A DNA stretch of 64,000 nucleotides. Origin: Vigna angularis (lineage: Eukaryota; Streptophyta; Magnoliopsida; Fabales; Fabaceae). Of the stretch, positions 20,776 through 32,987 are shown one piece after another. The translations under genes were made by a program, and so were the position numbers. The first letter of the stretch is position 1. Every line of letters begins with the position of its first letter. The notes below the pieces were generated by a model that did no database searches, had not been told where the DNA came from, and saw only the letters and a list, made by a program, of their open reading frames with translations. Location of the stretch: the NCBI RefSeq assembly GCF_016808095.1, contig NC_068973.1, positions 20,379,501 to 20,443,500 of the forward strand, in the 5' to 3' direction.

Positions 20776-22520
20776 CTTAAGTGAAATCCTGAAACTTATG
20801 CACCAAAAAACACACTTGTAACCTAGGTGGTGCCCAAACATTGTTCCTTTCCTCAATCATGGGGTGCCCAAACAAGACTTCCTAACCTCTACTCACACTT
20901 AAAAACAAAATCAAGTGAAAACCACTGGACTTATGCCAAAAAAATAAAATTTTTTACAATGATCACCTAGGTTACCACAACTGGCTCCTACAGTTCAAGA
21001 TTCTACACAAAACCCAGATTTTGTTCGTGTAATCATTTACCAAGCACTTGTAAACGATTACAAGTGTGTTTTTTGGTGCAGAAGTTTCAGGACTTCACCT
21101 AAGTTGCTCATCTCATAAACATTGTTCCTTTACTCAATCACGGGGTGCCCAAACATGACTTCCTAGCCTCCACTCACACTTAACAACAAAATCGAGTGAA
21201 AATCATTGAATTTATGCCAAAAAATTAAAAATTTTAACTATGGTCACCTAGAGTGCGACAGTTGGCTCCTGCAGTACAAGTTTTTGTACAAAACCCAGAT
21301 TTTGTTTGTGTAATCGTTTACCAAGCACCTGTAAACGATTACAAGTGTGTTTTTTGGTGTAGAAATTTTAGGACTTCACCTAAGTTGCTCATCTCATAAA
21401 CATTGTTCCTTTCCTCAATCATGGGGTGCCCAAACAAGACTTCCCAAACTCTACCCACACTTAAACAACAAAATCAAGTGAAAACCACTGGACTTATGCC
21501 AAAAAATTAAATTTTTTTACTATGGTCACCTAGGTTACCACAACTGGCTCCTACAGTTCAAGTTTCTATACAAAACCCAGATTTTGTTCGTGTAATCATT
21601 TACCAAGCACCTGTAAACGATTACCAGTGTGTTTTTTGGTGCAGAAGTTTCAAGACTTTACTTAAGTTGCTCACCTCATAAACATTGTTCCTTTCCTCAA
21701 TCATGGGGTGCCCAAACATGACTTCCCAACCTCTACTCACTATTAAACATCAAAATCGAGTGAAAACCATTGGATTTATGACAAAAAAATTAAAATTTTT
21801 TACTACGGTCACCTAGGTTAGCACAGCTGGCTCCTGCAGTACAAGTTTTTGTACAAAACCTATATTTTGTTCGTGTAATCCTTTACCAAGCACCTGTAAA
21901 CGATTACAACTGTGTTTTTTGGTGCAGAAATTTCAGGACTTCACTTAAGGTTCTCATCTCATAAACATTGTTCCATTCCTCAATCATGGTGTACCCAAAC
22001 ATGACTTTCCAGCCTCTACTCACACTAAAAAAACAAAATCGAGTGAAAACCATTGAATTTATGCAAAAGAATTAAAAATTTTGACTATGGTCACCTAGGT
22101 TACCACAGCTGGCTCCTACAGTACAAGTTTCTCCACAAAATCCAAATTTTGTTCATGTAATTGTTTACCAAGCACCTGTAAACGATTACAAGTGTGTTTT
22201 TTGGTGCAGAAGTTTCAAGACTTCACCTAAGTTGCTCATCTCATAAAATTGTTCCTCTCCTCAATCTTGGGGTGCCCAAACATGACTTCCCAGCCTCCTC
22301 ACAGTTAAACAACAAAATCGAGTGAAAATCATTGAATGTATGCCAAAAAATTAAAAATTTTGACTATGGCCACCTAGGTTACCACAGCTGGCTCCTGTAG
22401 TACAAGTTTCTGTATAAATCCTAGATTTTGTTCGTGTAATCGTTTACCAAGCACCGGTAAACGATTACAAGTGTGTTTTTTGGTGCAAAAGTTTAAGAAC
22501 TTTTGCTAAGTTCATCATGT
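20776..22520. repeat. 282-bp tandem array with a hairpin in each unit
   Basis: Using AAGTGTGTTTTTTGGTGCA as marker, repeats fall at 21062, 21343, 21625, 21908, 22190 and 22469, spacing 281, 282, 283, 282 and 279 bp; an earlier unit covers about 20800-21061. Just before each marker is GTAATCGTTTAC, a 9-nt loop (CAAGCACCT) and GTAAACGATTAC: a 12-bp stem that is conserved or nearly so in every unit. At the left end (about 20776-20825) the marker segment is present in reverse complement, so the array starts with an inversion. No ORF runs through it. Confidence 0.9.
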
Positions 22521-22898
22521 CACAAGCATTGTTTCATTCATCCATCACAAACATGAATACTCAATCAAAGTGTCCACTTTATTCATTAACATTCCAAACA
22601 AAATCTCATTTCACAATGACAATAACGAAGGTAATAACATTTCAATTAACATTAACATTGAACAAAATAGGTTACATTACATTGCTTTGTTCATCTAAGT
22701 ACAATGTTGCATAACTTTCTTTTAACAAATCATTACAATTATCACTCATTTTTTATTCTAAACACTCACTTTCCAATGTACGGAGTCTTAAGCGCTCTAC
22801 TCTTGTAATGCCTTCGTGATCCAACCCTCACATACATCTTCATACGTTCGTTCAAAGTACAAATATACTTTGTTGAAAAAAGGTGATGAACGATCAAC
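22521..22898. other. Unassigned sequence between array and solo LTR
   Basis: No gene recognised. A 65-codon open stretch (22517-22714, + strand) has no motif. It is presumably interior of the Mutator-like element. Confidence 0.5.
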
Positions 22899-23027
22899 TG
22901 CATTGATGCGGCTGTCGCGGCCCATCAAATTTGATGTGCAATTAAGAATGCAGTATAAACTAGGAAGTAACTCCTAGGTCGTCTCTCAAGGACAAATTGT
23001 GGTTCAGGTAATAGGTCGAACACATTA

Positions 23028-23040
23028 GGGGGGGGGGGGG
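23028..23040. repeat. G13 homopolymer in solo LTR copy 1
   Basis: A run of 13 G at the position where copy 2 (34432-34438) has 7 G, about 50 nt after the CCTAGGTCGTCTC block. Length should be treated as unstable and possibly affected by sequencing error. Confidence 0.8.
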
Positions 23041-23711
23041 TTTGTGAAAGGTTTGTGAATGCAATTGAACTAAAAAAATGAAAATTAAACATAACCGAAT
23101 ATAAATGAAAGCATTAAAATGGAAACAACAACAAATAAATATCCAAACACAATCCAAGCTGTAAAAATGCCACACTTGAGCTAAAACATTAAATGCACAA
23201 TATTGTCATCTATCCTACACATTCACCACCAAAAAGACGAAAATCATTTCAACATATGATATAAAATATTTTAAGGTAAAAGAAATAAAAGAAAATAAAA
23301 CTTCTCTACCATTCACCGTGACCCATTCATCTACCAAAAGAATTTGATATTGCAAATGCTTTTAAAAACCCTCTTTGACCGTGACACTTCCATTCCATTC
23401 AAAGAAAATTGAAATAATTGAAATGCTTCTTCCTTCCAGCCGTCCCCTTTTAATCAATGCAATAAACTCTCCATCACTTCCTCCAAGCCTATGGACGTGA
23501 GCCTCTTGACGTAACAGCTACTCTTTCCAGTCGTGAAACTACTACCATTATCTAAAGAAAGAAAAAGAGAATTAAATAAAAGCAAGGCTACTTTCCTTCC
23601 AGCACTTCCAGCAACCGTAAAATCCATGCACCCATTTATTCTCCAAGCAAATCATATGCTTCCACTCCAACCACTAAATAAAAAAATTCAAGGTGGTCTT
23701 CAAATGCTACA

Positions 23712-23847
23712 CTTCACGTGACCACTCTACATTCTTTAATTAAAGAATTCACACCATGTTATTCTCATCCAAGAAAGTACTTCACGTAATCACTCTACAT
23801 TCTTTAATTAAAGAATTCACACCATGCTATTCTCATCCAAGAAAGTG
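23712..23847. repeat. 68-bp tandem duplication inside solo LTR copy 1
   Basis: Two adjacent 68-bp copies (23712-23779 and 23780-23847), each with CTTCACGT, CACTCTACATTC and TTAATTAAAGAATTC; they differ at only a few bases. Confidence 0.85.
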
Positions 23848-26479
23848 CTCCCTTCTACTCCAAAGCAATTGAATACAATTTCTTTTCTCAAAGCCTACCA
23901 CCGTCTCAAAACCAGCTGGAAGCAAATAGAAGTAAACCGAAAACTATACTAGAATGAATTGCTTTGTCTTAAAAAAAATATTAAAAGCACCGTGTGCTTG
24001 TGCTTCACTTCTTCCAGCTCTACTCTTGACTTCCAGCTCTACTCTAGACGTGGTATTGCTGGACCGAAGATTTCCCCAGAATTTCCTGAGCCAAAATGGA
24101 ATTAAGTGGCAAGTTGAAAACGTAACAGCTTCCTCAATCTTAAAATGAAATTAAAAACTTTGAAGCACTCAATCACGGTACACCTTGCATTTAATGAAAG
24201 AAACATAAAAGCCAATTCAACATTCCAATCTTGATATAAAATAAAATATGCTCTCCCTCTCCGTGTGCTTAGACAAGAAATGAAGAAATGAATGTAAATT
24301 ATAATAATGTAACAGGTTGCAAAACAAATTGTTCAAGCCTCTACAGAAGCTCTAAAAACCACATTCAAAAGCAAAGCCAAGAAAATCCCTGAGAAAGTGG
24401 CGGCTGCTGTCCTGATCCAGGCCGAGACACCCTCCAAAGAAAACTCCACGCTCTTCATTCCAGCACCATTCTTTTCTTCAATCGTAGCCCTCCATGTTTA
24501 CTTTCTTTCTCCAGCTCTACTCTCCTCTCGGTGGCGGCTGGTCTCCTCAAATGAGCGTGCTCCTGCCCTCCATGTGCGTGGCCCCCTCAAAGAGAAAAAG
24601 ATTCCCCCTTTTTGCCGCTGGCTGCCCTAGGCCGTGTGGTGTGTTTTTGCTTTTTTTCTTCTCTCCCCGTGCACTCCCACCTTTGCTGAACTCAACCTCT
24701 CTTATGTGGGCTCCCACTCCAAGCTGTTGTCCGTGTGTGCCTTCTTGGATGTGCAGCCCTTTTTTGCTGGATCGAAAGCCTCTCTGTGGTGCCAAGTTGT
24801 TGGACGTGCAACTGCTTCTGCTGGACGTAGCACACCAAAGCTGCTATCCAAAGTTCTTTCTCATGGGCCTCTTTTCTCCGTGATGAAGCTCCTAAGCTTG
24901 CTGGACGTGGAGCCCTTCACTTGTGCACCTTTCCAAAATGAAAGCCACTTTCTCCCAGCTAGCTAGACCCGTGATGCTCTCCAAACCCAAATAAAAATGA
25001 AATCAGCTCCTTTCTTTCTTCAAGTACATAAATTACCGCATGCACCTCCAAAAAGTAAATCCACACCTCTCTCTTTTTAGATTACAATAAAATTGATGTC
25101 ACATTTCTCTTGAAGTCCAAAAGGTTATCCAAAATTTCTCTACAATTAATAATGTAAATAATTAGTCTCAAATAATTCAAATTAATTAAAATAAGAATTT
25201 CTGGTCAAATTAAGCACAATTAGCAAAAATGGGAAAATACTGGACAATTAAGCACACTTCCCGAATTAAATCTGATACAATAGACTAAGTGAAGTTAAGA
25301 AAATTATGACTCATCATGCATCAACAAAAACAAAATAAGCAAAAAATGAAAACAACACAAATTTAAAAACCACACGGAAAACCCAAACCCAAACCGAAAA
25401 CGCAATGAAGAAAATGGAGGGAGAACACATTTACCTTGCTCGAAGGACCATGGTCACCGGAACTTGCCATTTCGCACAATACTCTTAACAAAGAAGACCA
25501 CGTTGACAAAACGAACAGATGGAACAAAAACAAAGATCGACAACGACAACGAAGAACAAGAACGAAGAGGGAGAGCGAGAACGAAGATGGAGAACGAGAA
25601 GGAAGAGCGAGAACGACAAGGAAGAGGGACAAGCAAAGAGAGAACGTTGATTTCTAATAAAACAGGGCAAGGGGTAAATTTGGAATTCCAAATTTCTGAA
25701 ACCCTCCTCAATTTCGACGTCACATTTTAACAAATTTTTTTTAGAAAAAACGGACCAATGGGATGCTGACACATGGCGTTGTCAAAAGTGTGTTAAGAAT
25801 TGGTTGTCAAAATATCGGGACCCCTTAGAAAAGGAGGCACTAGAGAAATACACTTTCAAATAAGAATTTACCATTCAAAGATGAAGATAGAAACAAGCTT
25901 TTTTTATGGGTAAATATGGCTAGTATATTATGAAAATAGACATATTTCACAAAAATTACAAAAGTAGTCAATTTATGTGGAGTCACAAGACTTCATATGA
26001 AGAAAGTGTACACTTCCTCAACGACTTCAAATCTTATATATGTGAAAAATTAAAATCGTATCCTCTTTAGACAACTTTAACGCTTTGTAATCAATTACGA
26101 GAAATGGCAATCAATTACTTAATATTGAAGTCATTGGGAGAGTTAGACGAGTTTAATTTGCAATCAATTTGTAATTGATTACATATGTGTCTTTTTCGCA
26201 TTACAAGCAACTGTAATCGATTACAAGTTCACTATAATTGATTGCCAGAGCTATATAATGGTAAAACAAATGAGTGCAATCGATTATGGAAATTCGTAAT
26301 CGATTACCAGAAGGTTTTGGTTGTAGAAGACATCTTATAGTTGACGATAATTGTGATTGATTATGATTCCTAGTATATATTCATCATAATATAGGTATAG
26401 TACAAAATAGTGGACTAAATTAATAATAGAAAATAATTATAAATACAAAGATGTAAAAGATGTAAAAGTTATTGATGAA

Positions 26480-28400
26480 ATGGAGAAATATATGTAGCCC
26501 GATGCATGCATTAATGGGTGTCAATGGCCTTTGCGGGCAGGCTATAGAAAAAAACGACATTATTGGGAAGTCAAGAAGATCGAAGGACCTCACACTTGTT
26601 TGTCAACACTACTCTCTCAAGACCATACTAATCTTGATTTAAACCATATAGTTTTTATCGTGTTGAATGTTGTGAGGAGCAACCCATCAATTCGTATCAA
26701 AAGTTTGATTGTAGATATGAAAAGTCAGTTTGAGTATTTTGTATCATACAAAAAAGCATGGATAGAAAATAAAAAGCTCTTGAAATGGAGTTTGGTGACT
26801 AGGAAGAATCATATAATCATATTTCGAGGTGGTTACAAGTGTTCCAAGATGTTAGTCCAGGCACAATTGTCCAATGCACCAATTCTCTAGTTAATGTTGA
26901 TGGAGTAACAAAAACATTTTGTTATATTATGGAATACATTTTTTGGTCATTTGGTCCATGTATAGAAGGGTTCAAATATTGTAAGCTCATTGTCTAAGTC
27001 GATGAACCATTTCTAACGAGTAAATATCATGCAACTTTGCTCACTACGGTCACTGCTCAGGACAACAATCAAAATCTTTTTCCATTAGCATTTTCCATAA
27101 TCAAAAGTGAGAGAAAAGATACTTTGATTTGGTTTTCTAAATTACTACGAGAGTATGTTATCCCATAGTAAAATCATTGCATCATAATTGACAGAGGCAA
27201 ATGCATATTGTCAATTTTACGATCAAAAGAAATTGGTGGGAAGCGGATGGTATAAACTATGTTTATTGTAAGCCCATTGTCTAAGTCAATGAAACATTTC
27301 TAATGAGTAAATATCATGCAACTTTGCTCACTATGATCACTGCTCAGGAAAATAATCAAAATCTTTTTTCATTAGCATTTGCCAAAGTAAAAAATGAGAG
27401 AAAAGATACTTTGATATGGTTTTTTGAATTACTACGAGAGTATGTTATCCCACAATAAAATCTTTGCATGACAGAGGCAAAGGCATATTGTCAGCATTAC
27501 GATCAAAATAAGTTGGTTGGGAAGCGGATGGTATAAACTATGTTTATTGCATACATCATCTGTCTCCAACTTCAACAACAAGTTCAAAAATCAGGAACTC
27601 AAAAGGCAATTCATAAAAGTAGGTACTATTTTACTCATCTTTGCTACCAAAAATACTTTTTTATTTTGTCTGCACTAACTCTTACAATATTTTATTTATT
27701 TCAATGTTATATAGCTTACGAGGTCAAGCAACCCATTTTAACTACAAAATTTTTTGCGCTCAAATCCCATTTTCCCAACAAGTAGCATGAATTGATAAAA
27801 TTCTATTAAAAATGATCTGAACCTTTTGTGGAGGCAGAAGATACAACCACATGACCATAAATCTTGTTAAATGCATGGACTCAACTAATGGGGGCACGTT
27901 CATAGTTTATTGAACAAGGCTTGAAATATAAGTCCATGTTAAGAGTAGGCCATCAATATCCAGAAGACATTGTCGTCGTTCTTCACGAAAAGCAACAACA
28001 ATTGACATTTTGATGTCTAAGAGATCTCAACCCCCTATCAATATCACCCACATCCAAATTCATATAACTTTAGATTAAAAGAATGATGGAGTGGTTATGG
28101 TTACTTTCAACCACCTTCCTTGTCATCATGTCATAATCATTTGTGCATATTCTTATATGCCGCTAACGGAATTTATCGATCCTATTTACTACTTCCACAA
28201 CACAAATAAGACTTGTGAAGTCCAATTCCTCCCTACAAATGAAGATTATTGGTTTGTGTATACTAGTTCAAATTTCATACGCGGCATAAGGCAACAGGAA
28301 GAACAATTAATACTAGAATCTATAACGAGATGGATCAACCAATCTAGAATAAACCCAAAAAATCTTCTTACTACCGCAACAAATGTCATCATAAGGGGAC
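26480..28400 (+). pseudogene. MULE transposase, degenerate
   Basis: Remains of a plant Mutator transposase. N-terminal DNA-binding zinc-finger block: CQWPLRAGYRKK-like sequence from about 26515, then YWEVKKIEGPHTC, in an open frame to 26890. The central MULE transposase domain is recognisable but shifted and stopped between 26900 and 27800 (FWSFGPCIEGF, GKRMV, INYVY-type pieces), with a direct duplication in the middle. The C-terminal SWIM zinc-finger part lies at 28091-28400 (FNHLPCHHVI, FIDPIYYFHNTNKTCEVQFL, EDYWFVY). Numerous stops and frameshifts rule out a working enzyme. Domain order and spacing match full-length MULE transposases. Confidence 0.8.
26978..27549 (+). repeat. ~287-bp direct duplication within the MULE transposase
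   Basis: Copy 1 (26978-27264) and copy 2 (27265-27549) are adjacent, both running from TATTGTAAGC(T/C)CATTG to GGTATAAACTATGTTTATT. Several substitutions and a short deletion (near the ATTGACAGAGG block) separate them, so the duplication is not recent. Confidence 0.85.
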
Positions 28401-29010
28401 ATGTCAATTTCTTCAAAAACTTTTACATCTTTGTATTCATAATTATTTTATATTATTAATTTCGTCCATACATCATATTATACCTACATTATGATAAATA
28501 TAAACCAAGAATCATTTAATCAATCACTATTTTCCTTAACTATAAGATATCTTCCAAAGTCAAAACCATCTGGTAATCGATTATGAATGCCCATAATCGA
28601 TTACACTCATTTGTTTTACCATTATATACCTTTAGTGATTACAGTGAACTTGTAATTGACTCCAGTTGTTTCTAACACGAAAAAGACATTTGCGTAATCA
28701 ATTACAATAATTATGTAATTGATTACAAATTAAATATGTCTGACTCCCTCCCCCCCTCCTACGACTTCAACATTAAATAATCGGTTACCACTTTCCATAA
28801 TCTCTTTTAACATGTTAAAGTTGTCTAGGGGGAGGCATGACATCAACTTTCCATATGTGTCATACTTGTAGTTGTCTAGGGGGTGCACGACTTCTTCATA
28901 TGAAGTCGTGTGACCCCTACATGACTTGCCTACTTTTGTAATTTTTTTGAAATATGTCTATTCTCGTAATTTACTAGGCAGATTTACCATTTACGTAAAA
29001 AAACCTTCAA

Positions 29011-29396
29011 ACAGACATGAAAATAAGGCACACAAACACAACATAGTGATAATGAGTGATGCTCGCCTATAAAATGCTTATAGATTCAATGTGAGCAATC
29101 TACAACGAGGAGTTTGGGTCACAAAGGTGGAATTGCGTGAAGAGAAAAGGCGAAAGTGTGTCGTCGGACACATGGGAGAGTGCTAGAAATTGTTAGCAAA
29201 ACTAAACCTTTACGTGAAAAACTTGTTCACTCTTTTGTTGTATTGTATGTGTACTAATTACCATTGGCCAACTTATTTGTTTCGAGGTCGACCAGCTTTG
29301 GCTGACCAGCTTTTGTCAAGCATCTTTTGGCTGAACTTTAGGAAGATCACCCGTGGCCAACCACCCTTGCCTAACCACCTTGACTGAACAACATGG
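29011..29396. other. Flank containing a likely second Tat-type LTR fragment
   Basis: No gene seen. From about 29280 (GGTCGACCAGC, TGGCCAACCACC) the sequence resembles the left half of a Tat-type LTR that resumes after the Athila 2 insertion at 36772 (ACCGACCGGTTATAG). The left end of this LTR is not determined. Confidence 0.4.
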
Positions 29397-30685
29397 TGTT
29401 AAGACCTCGTCAAGTGTACTGAATCGTATCACGTAATATAAAATGGTAAGACCAAGTATCATATCCTAGAAGACTCACGGCACTATACAATTGTGTAATT
29501 ACTCCACTAATTAAGACTGAAAAGATATTTCGTTGGTTTTTAAATGCCAATGCAACAAAAGTAAATATGAATGCAAATTGATCAATTGAGGCTAAAACAC
29601 AAAAGTGAATGGAATGGATGATATTGATAATATGAGATGAGTATGTTGTTGGGGTTTAGATTTCACCGTCCCTACTCTCATGCATATAAGAATTCATCTT
29701 CTTCATTCAATTGTTAATGTCACTCTCTAAATTACTTAAAACCCGATCCCTCGACGAAGAAAGCCAATCCTTAATTATTAGACCACAATTTCTTGCATCC
29801 CTAATAATTAATTATGCATTACGAATAGAAGCTTAAGACAACCAAATCTCCTATCCCCATCCCTGGGAAATATTGCTTTTAGGAGAAATTCTCCAGATCC
29901 TGGTTTCTAGGTATTTCCCAATAACAAAGAAAGCCAAATATATTAAGAATAGAGCAAAGGAGAAAATCCCTAACAATTAATGAAAGAAGCATATAATAAT
30001 TCAAAACAAATTCAAATACATGAGAGTTTAGAGGTTACATCTTCCCCAACAACAAATAAGATTAGTTCTCCATCGTCATGAAAAAACTAGGTGTACAATG
30101 GAATGAAAGAGATAAAAAAAAACTCTAGAAACTGAAGAGGAGAGCTCCTGCATCCCCCAATCTGCCTCCAAAGGGGCAAAACGTGTGTTTTTGTGCTCAA
30201 GCCATCAAGAGATACCAACCCTAGGTCGTGCAAGTCCTTAAATAGATCTAAATTGGATCATGGGCCAACGTCGCTGGCGCTCAGCGTCCTAAATGGGGGC
30301 AAGCAGACGAAAGTGCGAAAAAAAGGGCGCCGAAGCTTTGCGCCAAACATGAAACTTGCGCTCAGCACCCCTTTCTAGCGCTCAGCCTTGACTGGCTGGC
30401 GCTTAGGGCCCCTTTCTGGCGCTCAGCTTCAGCTTGACTTTTCTGCACTGTGTCTTTTTCTCTTTTTACGCATTCCAAATCCTTGGTACTTTAACTCCTC
30501 TTTTAAATCATTCCAATAACCTATAAAATCAAGGGAATTTAGTGATAAAATCATCAAGTATACCCTTTATTCGCTTATTCACAAAACTAAACTAAAAACA
30601 TGAGTTCAAGCAAGCTTCTAAGTAGAAAAGGATTGATTTATTATCAAAATTGAATGACAGATAACGGTATTTTCAACCGTTATCA
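29397..30685 (-). repeat. 3' LTR of Athila element 2
   Basis: TGTTAAGACCTCG...CCGTTATCA. Contains GGTAAGACCAAGTATC as in element 1, and a cluster of GCGCTCAGC motifs between about 30266 and 30430. Confidence 0.85.
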
Positions 30686-32032
30686 CAAACCCAAACTTGA
30701 AACTTTGTTTGTCCTCAAGCAAAATGTAACTTGGCTTAAACAAAATAATGATAATACACTGGTCTAGCACACCAAAAAACATTTTCCTCTAGGACAAGTA
30801 AATTACTCATGTCTACTCATCATAGAAAGATTAGTCAAGATATAATGATGCTTTAGCCAATCAACCTTCAACTATGGTGCTCACATAATCAAGACATACA
30901 CAACATATGCAACAACCTTATGAGTAATCACCAAGCAGACAAAATGTTACCATATGTGCATGGAACTATTCCTTATCAAAGAGAGTGTTTCACTCAAGCA
31001 CTCAAAAGTGTTTCACTCAAACACAAAGGTGTATAGTAAGGTGATACTCTTACACTCTACCATCACAATGTCACATGAATCAACTTTGCCTTTCATTTAA
31101 ATACCATCAAACACACTTATAAGCAAGTTATCATCACAAGGGCTTTTCAAGGCTTGTAACGTGGCTGAGCTAAGAAGAAAATTGGTTTTTCTAGACAACA
31201 AAATTCCTTGAGTTAAGAGAGTGCATAATTCATTTATTTACATTAACAATAGTCTCTCTTTCTCCTTTTATGTGAGAAACCAATCTTCAACTCATTCCAA
31301 CTTTCCTTTCATTGAGCTTAACCTTTTCTTTTCTTTCTTTTCTTCTCTTTTCTTTTTCTTTTGCTTTTTCTCAATGCTCTTTACTGAATTTCACAAAGTT
31401 CTTTCCGGTTTCCCACAACCCCAAACTTGAACCATTCTCCATTACCATATAACATACTCTACTCAACTCAAGGCAAGGATTTCACAAAGGGTATTCAAAA
31501 TTTCACATTTAGGCTCAAGTTTCAAAGGTTAAAGAAAAACATTATTCTTTGTTGGTTTCACATATTGGCATTGGCTTATAAGGGAAAAGAAAACATGGCC
31601 TTGATCATGTGTAACAAGCAAGCAAGTGGTTCAATCACAGAAAATTAGGAAAAATCAACCATGCTTCCAAAGCAATAGCATTCAATCAGTCAAAAACTCT
31701 GGAGTCTAACCTCTCACAGATTAACTCAAGTTCCACAATTTAATAACATCATGCCCAACAAATTAATCACAAATGAAATCATGCATCTGTTTTAAAAACA
31801 ACTATGAGTAACCACCATCTATGCTTAAAAGCCTCACCAATCATTAACTCAACATGCATCATAGACCAATAGAGCAAACACAAGAATATTACACATCACA
31901 AACAACAGTTTATCACATCATACCAAACCATTGTAGCACAATTCATTAAATCAAGTACATAAGCAAGCTAAAACAAAAACAAAATACACAAAATTCAAAT
32001 AAGCATAAAAATAAATCAAATAAATCTTGATC

Positions 32033-32312
32033 TAGTAGCATCCATCAGTAGATGATGTCAGTAACATCCTTCAGTAGATGTCTAGTAGCATAGCATGCAT
32101 CAGTAGATGCTTTAATCTAGTAGCATCCATCAGTAGATGCTTTAATCTAGTAGCATCCATCAGTAGATGCTCTAATATGAATCTTCATCATCATAGCATC
32201 CATCAGTAGATGATTTAATCTAATAGCATCTGTCAATAGATGCTCTTCTTCATAGCAGCATCCATCAGTAGATGTTATCATTTGAGTCCTCCTAGCATCC
32301 CTCAGTAGATGT
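32033..32312. repeat. TAGCATCCATCAGTAGATG minisatellite
   Basis: About ten copies of a roughly 19-bp unit TAGCATCCATCAGTAGATG, separated by 0-20 nt of variable sequence. AGCATC at the start and GATGCT at the end form a small inverted repeat, so each unit can fold into a short hairpin with a CATCAGTA loop. Confidence 0.9.
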
Positions 32313-32987
32313 TGTCATTACTACAAAGCAAAATCAAATCCAAACCACACAAATAATCAATTAAAAAGAAAAAATCAAAAACTGGGTTGCCTCCCAATAA
32401 GCGCTTGTTTAACGCCACGAGTCTGACACCATTAAGCACAATCCGGATTTTTGATGTTGGTGTTTTTCTCTCTTTCATCACACCAACATAACTTCAACAA
32501 CTTCCTAGTCACCATTTTTACTCTCCTTGAATAAGGAGCCTCAATCTCAATAGCTTTAATCACCCATAACATGTTCATGTATCTCGCTAGTGAACTAGCT
32601 TTTCTTCATTATCTACCATCTTCATCTACTATTAGCAATCTTCTCTACTTCCAGACCTAAAAAGAAAGATTCTGATGGAACTTGAAGGCTAGCGCTCAGC
32701 GCCCTCAATGGGGCGCCCAAGCGGTGATACGTGACATCATGCGCTGAGGGCCCTTAAAGGGGCAGTCAGGCGCCCTGCAACCTTCTTCAGCCTTCTTCTT
32801 TTTCTGATGATCTTGTGCTCCTAGTACAGATTTTTGGATTTAATCCTACAGACACTAAAGAACACTGCACTAGAACACCAATTAGCCCAAAAAAAAATTA
32901 AATCAAAAACAAAAATTAAAAACAGAAAAATTAAAGATAAAGTCTAACTAGTTAAGAATCACACAAAAGTATAGTTTAAACCACGAG

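Larger units (their letters stand above)
22904..25316 (-). mobile_element. Solo LTR of a 2.4-kb LTR family, copy 1
   Basis: 2413 bp with TGATGCGG...ACTCATCA ends and a perfect 5-bp duplication TGCAT at 22899-22903 and 25317-25321. Near the left edge it shares CCTAGGTCGTCTCTCAAGGAC with copy 2 and, more loosely, with the R region of the Athila LTRs here, so it is probably an Athila-type LTR in - orientation. At the right edge AAGCACAATTAG and TAAACTAAGTGAAGT-like blocks also match copy 2. The centre is rich in GCTGGACGTG/CCAGC motifs. Open stretches of up to 129 codons at 24397-24966 show no protein signature and are probably chance frames in a GC-richer LTR core. Confidence 0.85.
19670..25810. 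mobile_element. Decayed Mutator-like element with ULP1/KI-type gene fragment
   Basis: Inverted ends: TTGACAACGCCACGTGG at 19692-19708 matches, in reverse complement, ACATGGCGTTGTCAA at 25771-25785. Each is flanked by further inverted similarity (TTAACA...; ATTGG and A/T runs). Both arms continue inward with TTCTCTC/TCGTTCTC-rich and TTGTCGTTGTCG-like sequence (19800-20040 and the reverse complement of 25500-25640). Inside are a broken ORF fragment, a 282-bp tandem array and a solo LTR. Without the solo LTR and its duplication the element would be about 3.7 kb. I found no 9-bp target duplication, and the outermost bases have diverged, so ends are approximate. Confidence 0.55.
25890..29010 (+). 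mobile_element. Mutator-like element with ~450-bp inverted repeats
   Basis: Left arm (about 25895-26345) and right arm (about 28555-29000, reverse complement) align over their whole length: AATAGACATATTTCA, ACTTCATATGAAGAA, CCTCTTTAGACAACTTTAAC against CCCCTAGACAACTTTAAC, GTAATTGATTAC, GTCTTTTTCG, AAGTTCACT.TAAT, ATATAATGGTAAAACAAATG and ATCGATTACCAGA. The right arm has a short extra stretch. Between the arms is a degraded MuDR-type transposase gene on the + strand. Long inverted repeats plus such a transposase define a typical autonomous-type plant Mutator-like element, now inactive. I could not identify a convincing 9-bp target duplication. Confidence 0.85.

Noticed and set aside
20776..22520. 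CRISPR-like array
   Set aside because: Units are 282 bp with no unique spacers between short identical repeats, and the sequence is a plant nuclear genome; it is an ordinary tandem array.
24397..24966. Overlapping + strand open stretches of 77-129 codons
   Set aside because: They lie inside solo LTR copy 1, in GC-richer sequence, in more than one frame at once, with no domain, start context or introns.
25436..25772. Arg/Glu-rich or Ser/Leu-rich overlapping ORFs on both strands
   Set aside because: Low-complexity GAACGA/TCGTTC repeats in the arm of the Mutator-like element give open frames in several phases.
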